Of a stretch of DNA of 64,000 nucleotides, positions 35,384-45,092 are shown one piece after another. The DNA comes from Edaphobacter modestus (GTDB taxonomy: Bacteria > Acidobacteriota > Terriglobia > Terriglobales > Acidobacteriaceae). A program made the translations under genes and the position numbers. Where the stretch lies: NCBI RefSeq assembly GCF_004217555.1, contig NZ_SHKW01000001.1, positions 5,022,001 through 5,086,000 of the forward strand, written 5' to 3'. The notes below the pieces were generated by a model. It had not been told where the DNA came from and ran no database searches. It saw only the letters and a program-made list of their open reading frames with translations. Within the stretch, counting starts at the first letter, position 1. Every line of letters starts with the position of its first letter.

Positions 35384-38300
35384 TTAGAACGACACTCGGG
35401 CTCCGAACTGGAACTGCCGCGGATCGCTGGCCGCCGTCTGCTGCCCCGCCTGCGTGTACAGCAGGTTCACGTCCAGCACGTTGTTCTTGTTGATCAGGTT
35501 GAATCCATCGGCCATCAGCTGCAGCGAGGCCTTCTCCCCGAAGCTGATCGACTTCGCAATCCGCAGGTCCGTGTACACCACGTAAGGCTTCACGCCCACA
35601 TTGCGCGCAAAGTTGCCGTTATAAGCCGACGCTGGCGACCCCGCCGGAACGTCCGCGTAGCACGGCAGGTTGAACGCCCCCGTCGGCGAGTACTTACTCA
35701 GCACCGGCGAGGTCCCGCAGCTTGTCGGCCCGCTGCCGGGAGCTACCGCATTCGGCCGGTCCGTCAGCGGGTTGAAGTCGAAGTTCGTGTCCGAGCCCGT
35801 CAATATATTGAACGGACGCCCCGAGGCCAGCTCGATGATCGGGGCAACCGTGATGAAGCTCAGCAGCGCCGACCGCAGCCCGTGGCCCTGCTTGCCCGAG
35901 TTGTACACGCCCGAGAGCACAAAGCGGTGCCTCTGGTCGAAGGTCGACTTCGACCTCTCCGCGTTGGCCGCGAAGTTGTTCTGCGGCGCGTCCGAGTTCG
36001 ACACCACGTCCGTCGAATCGTCGATGGCGTGCGACCACGTGTAGCTGCCCAGGAACTCGTACCTCTCCGAGAAGCGCTTCCGAACATTCACGCTCAGACC
36101 GTTGTAGTTCGAGGTGCCGTTGGTGCGGTTGGGCGTCATGTCGCCGAAGGGCACCGGAACCCCCACGCCCAGCCTGTACGCCGTTACCAGCTGCTGCGCC
36201 AGTCCAACGCAAGCCCCGGCTCCCTGCGCGGTGAAGAACGGCGCCAGCGAGGTGTTCACGCCCGATTGCCGGAAGAAGTTCAATAGCGGAGGAGCGACGT
36301 AAGGTCCGCCCGGCCCCGAGCCGCAGGGGATCGTTCCGCTCGCCGTCGCTACCGTCAGCGGGTTCGACCGCGGCCCCGCCACCGCCGTCACCGGTGTTCC
36401 CGGACGCACCGCCGCCGTGCCCGCGTTCACCGCCGCCACCGCCGCGCGCCAGTTCGCCACCAGCAGCGTCGGGTTCACCGCGTTCGCGTTGATCGGCCGG
36501 TTCAGGTGCCGCCCGCCGGTCGAGTTGTACGCGATGTTCAGCGAGATGTTATGCCCCATGTCCTGCTCGATGCCGAAGGAGATCTGCTGCACGTACGGCG
36601 TCGCATAGTTCAGGTCCGCAGGCAGCCCCGAGGGCAGGATCGCCAGCGGGAACCCCGCCGCGAGATAGTTCTGGTTGATGAAGATCGAGTTGGTATTGTT
36701 GGCGTCGAACCTCTGCTGCGAGGCCTGGTAGTTCAAGCTCGCCACGGGAAGGCAGTTCGCGTTCGCCAGCGTCCCCTGAAAGGTGTTGGTCGCATTCAGA
36801 TTCAGCGGGCTCACCGTGCTCGCCCCCGTGCACGGCGCGCCTCCGGCAAGGATCGTCAGCGGCACCGTCGTCGAGTTGAAGATACTCGACTGCGCCTCGA
36901 GATTGCCCGGCGCGCGGTCGTAGAACAACCCATAGTTCGCCCGCAGCACCGTCTTCGAGTCGCCAAAGACATCGAAGGCAAGGCCCACGCGCGGAGCCAC
37001 GTTCTTCGTCTGCAGCTTGATCCCCTCGCGCAGCCCGTAGGCGCGCTCCGCCGCGTTGGTGCTGGCGTTCAGCGCCTGCTGCGTGGGGAACGCCTCCAGG
37101 TCGTAGCGCACACCGGCGTTCAACGTCACCCGTCGCGTGATGCGCCAGCTGTCTTCGGCGAACGCGCCCAGCACCTTGAGGTTGTAGCGGAACTGCGTCA
37201 GCCCGATGCCCTGCGCGAACGACTGCGGAACGCCGAGCCCATACGCCTGGATCGGCGAAAAGCCCGGAAGCCCGGCCAGCGCCGGTGAGATGTCCGTGGC
37301 GTTGAGCGCGCCGAAGGAGTAGTTGCCGCCGCCGTAGAGCTGGCCCTGCTTGATGTCGATGGGAATATAGCGCAGGTCGACGCCAAACTTGAAGGTGTGG
37401 CTTCCCCGCGTGTAGGTGAAATAGTCCATCAACTGGAACTGGTTCTCGATGCGGTCGACGACAGAGAACGGAGTCTTGCCGAAGTAGGCGAAGCCGGGGA
37501 TGTTGACCGCGACGCCCGTTCCTCCTGGCGCGCTCGACGGCGCGAAGAGCACGGGGTGCCGCGCGTACTGGAAGCGCAGCTCGTTCACCTTGTTGTCGCT
37601 CAGCAAGTAGGTGTGCTGGCCGACGATGGCGACGTCGTGGATGCTCGAGGACGCCGTGCGCGAGAACGAGTTCTCGCCCAGGTTCTGATTGGCCGCGCTC
37701 TCCTGGATGCCGGTCACGTAGCTCGGGCTCACCGCCGCGCGCAGCATCAGCTGCTGCCTGTCCGTCAACTTGTGATCGAGCCTTAGCGAGTAGACCTCCG
37801 TCTTCTCCGTGACGGGGAAGTTGCCGATCAGCGAGTTCAGCGGCGTGTACGATCCCGGCGTCGCCTGCCCCGAGGTGACGAAGCGATTGGTGCCGATGGT
37901 CGGCGCAAGAAACGCCGGGTTTCGTCCGGTCAGCGCCAGCGACGAGCTCGAACCCACAAGCGCAACATACTGCTGAATTCCGGGAGTCGCCGCCGGAGCC
38001 GCGCTTAGAAAGGCCTGCTGCGCCGTGGTCCCCTGCACGATCAGCGAGCCCGCGGGCGCGCCGTAGAATCTGCTGACGTCGATGTTCGTCAGGCCGAAGT
38101 TGCCGCGGCCGATCTGCGAGAAGCCCGACTCCTGCCGCCGCGTGATCTCAGTGGAAAAGAAGTAAAATGTGCGGTTCTTCTTGAGCGCGCCGCCGAAGCT
38201 GAAGCCAGCCTGCACGCGCGTGTACGCCGGCTGATAGACCGTCGAAAAAGGGTTCGTCGCCTGGATGTAGCGGTTGCGAAGGAAGCCAAAGGCGCTGCCG

Positions 38301-39073
38301 TGCGTGGCATTTGTGCCTGTTTTGGTCACAATATTCACCACGCCACCGGCAGCGCGTCCGTACTGCGCCGAAAAACCGTTGGTGATGATCTGGAACTCCT
38401 GCACGGCGTCCTGCGAGACCGTGGTGCGCGCGCCGCCGGAGATATAGTCGCCTGCATCGGCGCCATCGACGTTGATCGAGTTCGAGCGCGCGCGGATGCC
38501 GCCGAAGTTGAGCCCAGTGGTCGGAATCGCGCCAATCGGTGGCGCGGCATCGCGCGCGATCTGCGAGTTGGTCAGCGTGAAGTTGATGTAGTTGCGGCCG
38601 TTGATGGGCAGGTTGTTGATGCGCTGCTGGTCGACCGTCGTGGCCTGCGAGCTGCGCTGCGTCTCGATCAGCTCGGCGTTGGACTGCACGATAATGCTCA
38701 CGCGCGCTTCTCCCAGCGGCAGCGTGATGGCAAGCTCAACCGACTGGCCGACGGTCAGCACCACGTTGCTCTCAGTGATGGCATTGAATCCTGGCGCCGC
38801 CGCCGTCACGGCGTACGTGCCCGGAGGCAGCAGAAGGAAATGGTAGCCGCCCTGGCCATCGGTGGTCGTGCTGCGGCTGAAGCCCTTCGAGGGATCATCG
38901 ATCTTCACGCTCGCATTAGGAACCACAGCGCCGGTATGGTCGTGCACCGTGCCGCTGAGCTGCGCCGTAGAGACCGTTTGCGAAAACGCCGTCAGACCCA
39001 CCATCAAGGGAGGAAGAAGGAGAAGAGCGGCAAGTAGCTTCGGTGAGAGCAGCCGCAGCAGAGACGTAGTCAT
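35384..39073 (-). CDS. TonB-dependent receptor, Oar-like, GC-rich variant
   Basis: 1229 residues in the outer membrane. The ATG at 39073 has GAGG seven bases upstream and begins a signal peptide (LLSPKLLAALLLLPPLMVGLTAFSQ). The order is the carboxypeptidase-regulatory domain (LSGTVHDHTGAVVPNASVKI), the plug (INGRNYINFTLTNSQI, INVDGADAGDYISGGA) and a large barrel ending QFGARVSF. Codon choice is visibly more C- and G-ended than in its neighbours or the other two receptors of this window, suggesting a separate origin (inference). A palindromic TGAATGACCATTCA lies about 95 bases upstream. The ligand is unknown. Confidence 0.9.
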   Translation of the reverse strand: MTTSLLRLLSPKLLAALLLLPPLMVGLTAFSQTVSTAQLSGTVHDHTGAVVPNASVKIDDPSKGFSRSTTTDGQGGYHFLLLPPGTYAVTAAAPGFNAITESNVVLTVGQSVELAITLPLGEARVSIIVQSNAELIETQRSSQATTVDQQRINNLPINGRNYINFTLTNSQIARDAAPPIGAIPTTGLNFGGIRARSNSINVDGADAGDYISGGARTTVSQDAVQEFQIITNGFSAQYGRAAGGVVNIVTKTGTNATHGSAFGFLRNRYIQATNPFSTVYQPAYTRVQAGFSFGGALKKNRTFYFFSTEITRRQESGFSQIGRGNFGLTNIDVSRFYGAPAGSLIVQGTTAQQAFLSAAPAATPGIQQYVALVGSSSSLALTGRNPAFLAPTIGTNRFVTSGQATPGSYTPLNSLIGNFPVTEKTEVYSLRLDHKLTDRQQLMLRAAVSPSYVTGIQESAANQNLGENSFSRTASSSIHDVAIVGQHTYLLSDNKVNELRFQYARHPVLFAPSSAPGGTGVAVNIPGFAYFGKTPFSVVDRIENQFQLMDYFTYTRGSHTFKFGVDLRYIPIDIKQGQLYGGGNYSFGALNATDISPALAGLPGFSPIQAYGLGVPQSFAQGIGLTQFRYNLKVLGAFAEDSWRITRRVTLNAGVRYDLEAFPTQQALNASTNAAERAYGLREGIKLQTKNVAPRVGLAFDVFGDSKTVLRANYGLFYDRAPGNLEAQSSIFNSTTVPLTILAGGAPCTGASTVSPLNLNATNTFQGTLANANCLPVASLNYQASQQRFDANNTNSIFINQNYLAAGFPLAILPSGLPADLNYATPYVQQISFGIEQDMGHNISLNIAYNSTGGRHLNRPINANAVNPTLLVANWRAAVAAVNAGTAAVRPGTPVTAVAGPRSNPLTVATASGTIPCGSGPGGPYVAPPLLNFFRQSGVNTSLAPFFTAQGAGACVGLAQQLVTAYRLGVGVPVPFGDMTPNRTNGTSNYNGLSVNVRKRFSERYEFLGSYTWSHAIDDSTDVVSNSDAPQNNFAANAERSKSTFDQRHRFVLSGVYNSGKQGHGLRSALLSFITVAPIIELASGRPFNILTGSDTNFDFNPLTDRPNAVAPGSGPTSCGTSPVLSKYSPTGAFNLPCYADVPAGSPASAYNGNFARNVGVKPYVVYTDLRIAKSISFGEKASLQLMADGFNLINKNNVLDVNLLYTQAGQQTAASDPRQFQFGARVSF

Positions 39074-39165
39074 AGCGCAACCTCGATGTCGCGCACCGCG
39101 GGCCATCCAGGAGATGCAGACAGGCAGCCGCGCGGCGGTGAAACGTTCAGCCGCGATGTTCTACA

Positions 39166-39179
39166 TGAATGACCATTCA
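39166..39179. promoter_or_regulatory. TetR-like palindromic operator upstream of the GC-rich TonB receptor
   Basis: TGAATG-AC-CATTCA is a perfect 6+2+6 palindrome, 92-106 bases upstream of the receptor ATG. This sequence type is typical of TetR/AcrR-family operators. No TetR gene is present in the window, so the regulator would act in trans. Confidence 0.5.
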
Positions 39180-39811
39180 GTGTGCAAGAGGCAAGACGAA
39201 AGATCTCTCAGGTAGTGCCGTCATCGGTTCGGAACGTTTACCCAAAGCGGGCCTTCGAGTCACCCCGGGAACGCGACGCCGCAGGCACCGGATATCGCCC
39301 GCAATTCGCACGTTCCCGCGATCATTTCATGACCTAGCTCGTGAAGTTGTTCACTCAATCGGAGTCTCTTTGGCGCCGGCAGCTAGCGAAATGCTCGGTA
39401 AGACTCGCTATGCGGAACTCCGTGTGGCTAGGGCCGTCCGATTACGTCCCTAAGCGCTTACGGAGGTCGCCTGAGCAATTGGAAGACATCCTGATTGATG
39501 TATAAATGGCATACCTATGGAAGGAACCACTCGGATGCTAAGAACCTGCATGTTATCAGGACAATTGGAACGCCTTCTAAATCTGATTATCGACATCGAT
39601 GATCGCCACAGTACAGGCGACAGGCCGTCGACCGTATATTTTCGCGGGACGCGCGCACCGGACCTGTCGGATGATTGAATCGATCCTAAAATTGATTTGG
39701 CGGAGTTGAGCGGCATATGGAAGACGTTGAGATGGTCCTAAATGGAGACGCGATTTAGCGATAAAAATGAGATGGGGCAAGTACAACGGTGAGGATTAGG
39801 AAGAGGAATTG
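39180..39811. other. 632-base region without recognised genes
   Basis: Between the TonB receptor promoter and the nucleoside permease gene. Several ORFs under 100 codons occur on both strands (for example plus strand 39538-39678), but none has a recognisable domain, signal peptide or convincing ribosome-binding site. Base composition is lower in GC than in the receptor gene. It could hold an untranslated leader or gene remnants; I see nothing firmer. Confidence 0.5.
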
Positions 39812-41065
39812 ATGAAACTGCAGATGAGAACGCGCCTCAGTGCGATGATGTTTCTGGAATATTTCATCTGGGGGGCCTGGTACGTCACTTTGGGAACCTG
39901 GCTTTCGGGGCCACTCCATTTCAGTGGGCAGCAGATTGGTCTTGCGGCGGGAGCTACGGCTGTAGGGGCTATTCTTGCTCCATTCTTTGTCGGGTTGATC
40001 GCAGACAGGCTATTCGCTACGCAGAAAGTCCTTGCGTTATTACATTTGCTGGGTGCGGCATTGTTGTTTGCTGCATCTTCGCAGACATCTTTCGCGATCT
40101 TCTATTCGCTGCTCCTCCTATATTGCCTTTGCTTTATGCCGACGCTGGCGCTTACAAATTCGCTTGCATTCCGGCAGATGAGTGACCCGACGGAGGAGTT
40201 TGGTGCAATTCGTGTACTCGGTACCGCCGGTTGGATTGTTGCGGGTCTCCTGATTGGCTCGATGAAGGTTGAAGCGACAGCGATGCCGATGAAACTCGCG
40301 GCACTGTCCTCGCTGATCATGGGTTTGTACTGTCTGACGTTGCCCTCAACACCGCCTCTTGGTCGCACCGATCGGATGTCTGTAGGTGACATCTTTCCCC
40401 GCGAGGCAATTGCTTTGATCAAAGAACGTTCCATGTTGATCTTCGTCATTGCCTCGTTCTTGATCTGCATTCCGTTGCAGTTCTACTACGCCTTTACCAA
40501 TCTTTTTCTGAATCAGGTAGGAGTTCAGAATGCAGCCGGCAAGATGACCGGCGGCCAGATGTCCGAGCTGCTTGGGATGGTGCTGATCCCTTTGTTTTTT
40601 CGAAGATTGGGTGTGAAGTACATGCTGGTGGCGGGGATGGCCGCATGGGTGCTTCGATATTTATTCTTCGCCTATGGCAATGCTGGGAGTGGCATGTGGA
40701 TGTTTTGGGGAGGCATTCTTCTGCATGGCATTTGCTATGATTTCTTCTTCGTAACGGGACAGATTTATATCGACCAGAAGGCTAATGTCGGATTGCGTGC
40801 CGCTGCGCAGGGCCTCATTACCTTCATCACTTATGGATTGGGGATGTTCGTCGGCGCGTGGCTCTCTGGTTTCGTAGTGGAACACTATGCTCTCGCGGCC
40901 GCACGGGGATCAGCTACCTACGAATGGAGATCCATATGGCTGTTCTCGAGCATCATATCCGCCTTCGTATTGCTTTTCTTCCTCTTTTCCTTCTCCGAGA
41001 AAAAGAGGCAAGTCAAGCTTTCCGAGCAAGACGAAGCGCAACTGGACCGCGCAGTACCCCAATAG
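39812..41065 (+). CDS. Nucleoside permease-like MFS transporter (NupG family)
   Basis: 417 residues with 12 predicted membrane segments, in the inner membrane. The opening LSAMMFLEYFIWGAWYVTLGTWL and the later FGAIRVLGTAGWIVAGLLIGSM and YIDQKANVGLRAAAQGLITFITYGLGMFVGAWLSG are typical of the NHS (nucleoside:proton symporter) family. I choose the ATG at 39812, with GAGG six bases upstream, rather than the adjacent TTG at 39809. The true substrate may differ; acidobacterial members often sit near sugar genes. It converges with the DHA2 transporter gene. Confidence 0.85.
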   Translation: MKLQMRTRLSAMMFLEYFIWGAWYVTLGTWLSGPLHFSGQQIGLAAGATAVGAILAPFFVGLIADRLFATQKVLALLHLLGAALLFAASSQTSFAIFYSLLLLYCLCFMPTLALTNSLAFRQMSDPTEEFGAIRVLGTAGWIVAGLLIGSMKVEATAMPMKLAALSSLIMGLYCLTLPSTPPLGRTDRMSVGDIFPREAIALIKERSMLIFVIASFLICIPLQFYYAFTNLFLNQVGVQNAAGKMTGGQMSELLGMVLIPLFFRRLGVKYMLVAGMAAWVLRYLFFAYGNAGSGMWMFWGGILLHGICYDFFFVTGQIYIDQKANVGLRAAAQGLITFITYGLGMFVGAWLSGFVVEHYALAAARGSATYEWRSIWLFSSIISAFVLLFFLFSFSEKKRQVKLSEQDEAQLDRAVPQ

Positions 41066-41138
41066 GTTTCGGTTCACAGATGCATCCTCGCTGGCTTAGC
41101 AAACCTGATGAAGTTCAGCCTCGATCTGCTGCTCCCGA

Positions 41139-42566
41139 TTAGACGTGGTCGGCCTGGAGCTCTGAATGGCGGTGACCGCTGGCGACAGCTCCAGCCGATG
41201 GGTCGAGACCGAGGCTATCGAAAACAGGCGCGAGCGAGAGCAGGGAGATGAGGAAGATGGCGAGGTGGAAGTCGCGCAGCTGGGGTAAGGCTGCAGAGTG
41301 ACCGTGAGCGTGGGCGACGAGGCGCAGGGTTACTGCTCCGACCGCGACTCCCATGCCCATCGAAAGCTGCATGACAGCTGAGAGAAAACCGTTGGCGCGC
41401 GACATGCGCTCGGGCGGTATTTCCGTGTAAGCAAGAGTGGTCATGCAGGTGAATTCGAGCGAACGGCACGCTCCATGGAATGCGAGTATGGCAACGATGA
41501 TTACCGGATGCGTTGAGGGGCTGAGGGTCGCACATAAGGCGATTGAACCGGCAGTAATAACGCCGTTGACGATGAGGATACGGCGGAATCCGAAACGGCG
41601 AAGAATCCGTATGACGAAGGATTTCATACTGAGATCGCCTGCGAAGAGCGCAAGCAGGTAGAGGCCGGAGATAAATGCGTTCATTCCGAATGCGATTTGG
41701 AACATGAGCGGCAGGAGGAACGGTAGGACAGCCACCGAGATGCGGAAGCCGCTGGCACCGAAGATCGAAAGGGAGTAGGACTTCAGCTTGAGAGATTCAA
41801 GGTCGATCAGAGAAGTAGCCGGCCTCCGATACGCGCAGACGATTGCGAAGATTGCACTGAGAGCACTGAACGCGAAGAGGATGACGGAAGACTGCCAGTG
41901 AGCGCCGTCTCCCCCGAGTTTTTCCATGGCATAAACGGCACAGGTGGAAGCGATACCCGCCCATATGAAGGTTAGCCAGTCAAACGCATGTAGCTCGTCT
42001 GTGCGGAAGTTCGGCACCCATGCCATGGTAAGAATGAGGGCGATGATGCCGAGTGGAAGATTGAGAAAGAAGATCCAATGCCAGCTCGCGAAGGTCGTAA
42101 TAAAGCCGCCAAGTGGTGGTCCAACGACGAGCGCTGTTAGTCCCGGCCAGGTGATGTAGAGGATGGCCTGGGTGAGATTTTCCTTGGCGGTGCTGCGCAA
42201 GACGATAAGGCGGCCTACAGGGACCATCATGGCTCCGCCTATGCCCTGCAGAATGCGCATGAAAGTGAACTGCGTGAGGGTATGTGATGCTCCACAGAGC
42301 ACTGACGCTATAGTGAAGATGGCGATGGCGGAGGCGAAGACGGAACGTGAGCCGAAGCGGTCGGCGACCCAGCCGCTGATGGGAATGAAGACTGCCAAGG
42401 TGATAAGGTAGGCCGTCATACCGATGTTGAGACGAACGGCGCTGACGTGGAGACTGCGTGCCATCTGTGGAAGGGCTGTGGCAATGATCGTTCCGTCTAA
42501 ATTCTCCATGAAGAAAGACCCCGCAACGAGCGTGGTGACGAAGAGGGGAGAGCGAGTGGTGCGCAT
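41139..42566 (-). CDS. DHA2-family MFS drug transporter (EmrB/QacA type)
   Basis: 475 residues, about 14 membrane segments. The MFS motif C/A region reads FVTTLVAGSFFMENLDGTIIATALPQM in helix 1, GWVADRFGSRSVF in the 2-3 loop, and RILQGIGGAMMVPVGRLIVL in helix 4. A proton-driven export role is typical of the family; the substrate cannot be predicted. No EmrA-type membrane-fusion partner is adjacent. The Fe-alcohol dehydrogenase gene lies 113 bases upstream on the same strand. Confidence 0.9.
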   Translation of the reverse strand: MRTTRSPLFVTTLVAGSFFMENLDGTIIATALPQMARSLHVSAVRLNIGMTAYLITLAVFIPISGWVADRFGSRSVFASAIAIFTIASVLCGASHTLTQFTFMRILQGIGGAMMVPVGRLIVLRSTAKENLTQAILYITWPGLTALVVGPPLGGFITTFASWHWIFFLNLPLGIIALILTMAWVPNFRTDELHAFDWLTFIWAGIASTCAVYAMEKLGGDGAHWQSSVILFAFSALSAIFAIVCAYRRPATSLIDLESLKLKSYSLSIFGASGFRISVAVLPFLLPLMFQIAFGMNAFISGLYLLALFAGDLSMKSFVIRILRRFGFRRILIVNGVITAGSIALCATLSPSTHPVIIVAILAFHGACRSLEFTCMTTLAYTEIPPERMSRANGFLSAVMQLSMGMGVAVGAVTLRLVAHAHGHSAALPQLRDFHLAIFLISLLSLAPVFDSLGLDPSAGAVASGHRHSELQADHV

Positions 42567-42679
42567 GGGACTAGTTTAAACGACCTTGCGGTCTCGCAAA
42601 AAACGGGTGATCTTTGAGGTCTTCGGAACAACCTGTTTAGATCAACCTTTCAGTTCTCTTCTTGGCGTATAGCCACCAG

Positions 42680-43840
42680 CTAATTCCATATTTCCCGATA
42701 TAGCTGCTCGATTTCAGCCGCAGTCGGCACTCGTGGATTGTTCTGCGGCGAACCGGAGGCCAGCGCCTGGGCTGCCATCGTCGGTAGGACCTCAAAGAAT
42801 CGGTCTTCAGATATGCCGTACTTTTTGGGGGAAGGTACTTGCAGTTCGGCGTTTCTGTTGAAGAGGGCTTCCACAAATCGGTCAAGAGTTTTTATGGGCG
42901 AATCGGCTGGAGCGGCGATGCCCATGACGCGGGCGCAGTCAGCATAACGATGGGGGGCTGATTGTATAGAGAACCCGGTGACTGCGGGCAGCAGCATAGC
43001 GTTCGACAGGCCATGTGGAACGTGGAAGAAGGCGCCGAGAGGACGGCTCATGCCATGTACCAAAGCTACACTCGAGTTGGAAAATGCTATACCCGCCTGT
43101 GTGGCTGCCAACATCATGGCTTCCCGTGCTCCATGATTCCCCGGTTCATGAAACGCTACCGGCAGCTGTTCCCAGATGGTTTTCATGGCTGTAAGCGCGA
43201 AGGCATCTGCGAAGCGATTTGCTTTGCGACTAACATAAGCCTCAATAGCATGGGTGAGGGAGTCTGTTCCGGTATCCGCAGTTAAGCGAGCTGGCATCGA
43301 AAGGGTAAGCTCATAGTCGATTACGGCGGCTGAGGGTAAGAGCGCTCCCCCTGCGATCAGCATTTTCTCGTCATTTGCTGAGTCGGTAATGACTGTGAAG
43401 CGAGTAACTTCAGATCCAGTGCCCGCCGTTGTCGGAATTGCTACATGAACGGGGCCAGCCTTTGGAATGAGGTTCGGGACTTTGTAATCACGGCAACGAC
43501 CGCTGTTCGCGACCAACATGCCGATGGCTTTTGCCGTGTCAATTGAGCTTCCTCCGCCAAAACTTACAAGGCTGTCGTGACCTCCGGCTTGAAAGACACG
43601 AACGGCCGCATCTACGGCTTCGGTCGTTGGATCAGAGACCGTTTCGGAGAAGATCGCGCAGTCCATTCCGGATTGCTGAACCATATTCTGCAGCCGCGTT
43701 GGGAGGCCCTGGCTCATGAGGAAAGCGTCGGTCACAATCAGCGGATGCTGACAAAACAGCTGCTTGAGAAGGGACGGGATCTCAGCAAAGGAGCCACCCC
43801 CGATCTTGATCATGGATGGGATTTCAATTTCTATCGGCAT
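42680..43840 (-). CDS. Iron-containing alcohol dehydrogenase
   Basis: 386 residues, group III. The NAD(P)-binding GGGSSIDTAKA (near residue 95) and PTTAGTGSEVTRF (near 137) are intact. The metal ligands are visible as Asp and His in GTDSLTHAIEAYVS (near 193-197), and His in HGMSRPLGAFFHVPHG (near 263 and 277). The enzyme oxidises an alcohol or reduces an aldehyde. Its place next to the kdgT-kdgD-gudD cluster, divergently oriented, suggests a sugar-acid or aldehyde substrate, but this is inference. Confidence 0.92.
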   Translation of the reverse strand: MPIEIEIPSMIKIGGGSFAEIPSLLKQLFCQHPLIVTDAFLMSQGLPTRLQNMVQQSGMDCAIFSETVSDPTTEAVDAAVRVFQAGGHDSLVSFGGGSSIDTAKAIGMLVANSGRCRDYKVPNLIPKAGPVHVAIPTTAGTGSEVTRFTVITDSANDEKMLIAGGALLPSAAVIDYELTLSMPARLTADTGTDSLTHAIEAYVSRKANRFADAFALTAMKTIWEQLPVAFHEPGNHGAREAMMLAATQAGIAFSNSSVALVHGMSRPLGAFFHVPHGLSNAMLLPAVTGFSIQSAPHRYADCARVMGIAAPADSPIKTLDRFVEALFNRNAELQVPSPKKYGISEDRFFEVLPTMAAQALASGSPQNNPRVPTAAEIEQLYREIWN

Positions 43841-43893
43841 ATTCGTTAAGACTCGCGTCTGGCTTTGACTTGCGACGGCAAGTATATGGGAGT

Positions 43894-43907
43894 GAAACCA
43901 AAGTTTC
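43894..43907. promoter_or_regulatory. KdgR-like inverted repeat upstream of kdgT
   Basis: GAAAC-CAAA-GTTTC, a perfect 5+4+5 inverted repeat, in the 152-base gap between the divergent alcohol dehydrogenase and kdgT genes. KdgR of pectin-degrading Enterobacteria recognises a TGAAAC...GTTTCA type palindrome, and KDG is the transported substrate here, so a KdgR-like regulator is plausible. No such regulator is encoded in the window. Confidence 0.45.
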
Positions 43908-43992
43908 TGTACTGATGGCGTCCCACTGCCTGCTTAACTGAAAGAGATGGCGACAGAGGAGCAGATCAGGCGTTATCTTTAACGCAAACAAA

Positions 43993-44976
43993 ATGAGGAT
44001 AAAGGCAGCTGTAGAGCGAGTGCCCGGCGGCTTGATGACAGTGCCACTTGGGTGCGGGGCGTTCCTTGCAACAGTAGCACCGCACATGGGAGAGTTCTTC
44101 GGCTCCTTCACGGGTGCTCTTTTTACCGGAGCGCTGCCGATCCTCGCCGTTTTTTATGTCTGCATGGGTGCGACGATCTCCGTAGATTCGCTGCCAATGG
44201 TATTGAGGCGAGGCGGGGCCTTGATGGCTACCAAGATAGGTCTCGGTGTGCTTTGCGGTGTGGTCCTGGGGCATTTTCTGGGTGCGCAGCCTGTACGGTC
44301 CGGATGGTTCGCCGGCCTGTCTACGCTTGCGGTTGTGGCGGCAATCAACGATACGAACGGTGGTCTTTACATGGCGTTGATGAAACGCTATGGCACGGTC
44401 GAAGATGCGGCGGCTTATTCGGTGATGGCGTTGGAGTCTGGGCCTTTCATTACGATGGTGACCCTTGGAGTAGCAGGCTTGTCCGCCTTTCCCTGGCAGA
44501 CGATGTTGGGAGCCGTTCTTCCGCTCTGTGGGGGCATGTTATTGGGGAATCTTGACTCGGAGCTTAGAACCTTCCTCGGCGGCGCTGCTCCGGTGCTGAT
44601 TCCGTTTTTCGCCTTTGCGCTGGGTGCGAGTCTTGATCTCCACCTTCTCTGGAGGGCCGGTTTATTGGGGTTGTTCCTGGGGTTGGCTACGCTTCTGACT
44701 TCGGCGGTCGTGATGGTCGGTGTGGATAAACTGATCGGCGGTAACGGGACAGCCGGAATTGCCGCCGCGACGACGGCAGGCAATGCTGCCGCGGTACCTA
44801 TGCTCGTGGCAGCGGCTAATTCTCGATATGCAGAGGCCGCGAAGTCGGCCACGGTATTGGTGGCGTCATCGGTGATTGTTACCAGTCTTCTGGCTCCTCT
44901 GCTCACTGCATGGTGGTATAGGTTGGCAAATCGAGAATGCCGGATTCGACAAGTAAAAAGCGGCCATCCTGGTTAA
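43993..44976 (+). CDS. kdgT: 2-keto-3-deoxygluconate permease
   Basis: 327 residues with about ten membrane segments; an inner-membrane proton symporter for 2-keto-3-deoxygluconate. The opening KAAVERVPGGLMTVPLGCGAFLATVAPH, AINDTNGGLYMALMKRYG and the C-terminal GIAAATTAGNAAAVPMLVAAA match the KdgT family. It has a KdgR-like box 85-100 bases upstream and is followed by kdgD after 116 bases. It brings in the same intermediate made by UxaA. Confidence 0.92.
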   Translation: MRIKAAVERVPGGLMTVPLGCGAFLATVAPHMGEFFGSFTGALFTGALPILAVFYVCMGATISVDSLPMVLRRGGALMATKIGLGVLCGVVLGHFLGAQPVRSGWFAGLSTLAVVAAINDTNGGLYMALMKRYGTVEDAAAYSVMALESGPFITMVTLGVAGLSAFPWQTMLGAVLPLCGGMLLGNLDSELRTFLGGAAPVLIPFFAFALGASLDLHLLWRAGLLGLFLGLATLLTSAVVMVGVDKLIGGNGTAGIAAATTAGNAAAVPMLVAAANSRYAEAAKSATVLVASSVIVTSLLAPLLTAWWYRLANRECRIRQVKSGHPG

Positions 44977-45092
44977 ATTTTGGGACTCAGGTCAACTGTT
45001 TGGGTCGGGGCAGGCCATTTGCTCTGTATGAAACGTATCGGTAGCTTTCTGTACGGTATAGTGGGAAAACCAATTTCGGGTACAAGGTGCAG

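Noticed and set aside
39169..39453. A 94-codon plus-strand ORF in the gap before the nucleoside permease
   Set aside because: It starts inside the palindromic operator, has a basic low-information sequence, and no ribosome-binding site or known domain.
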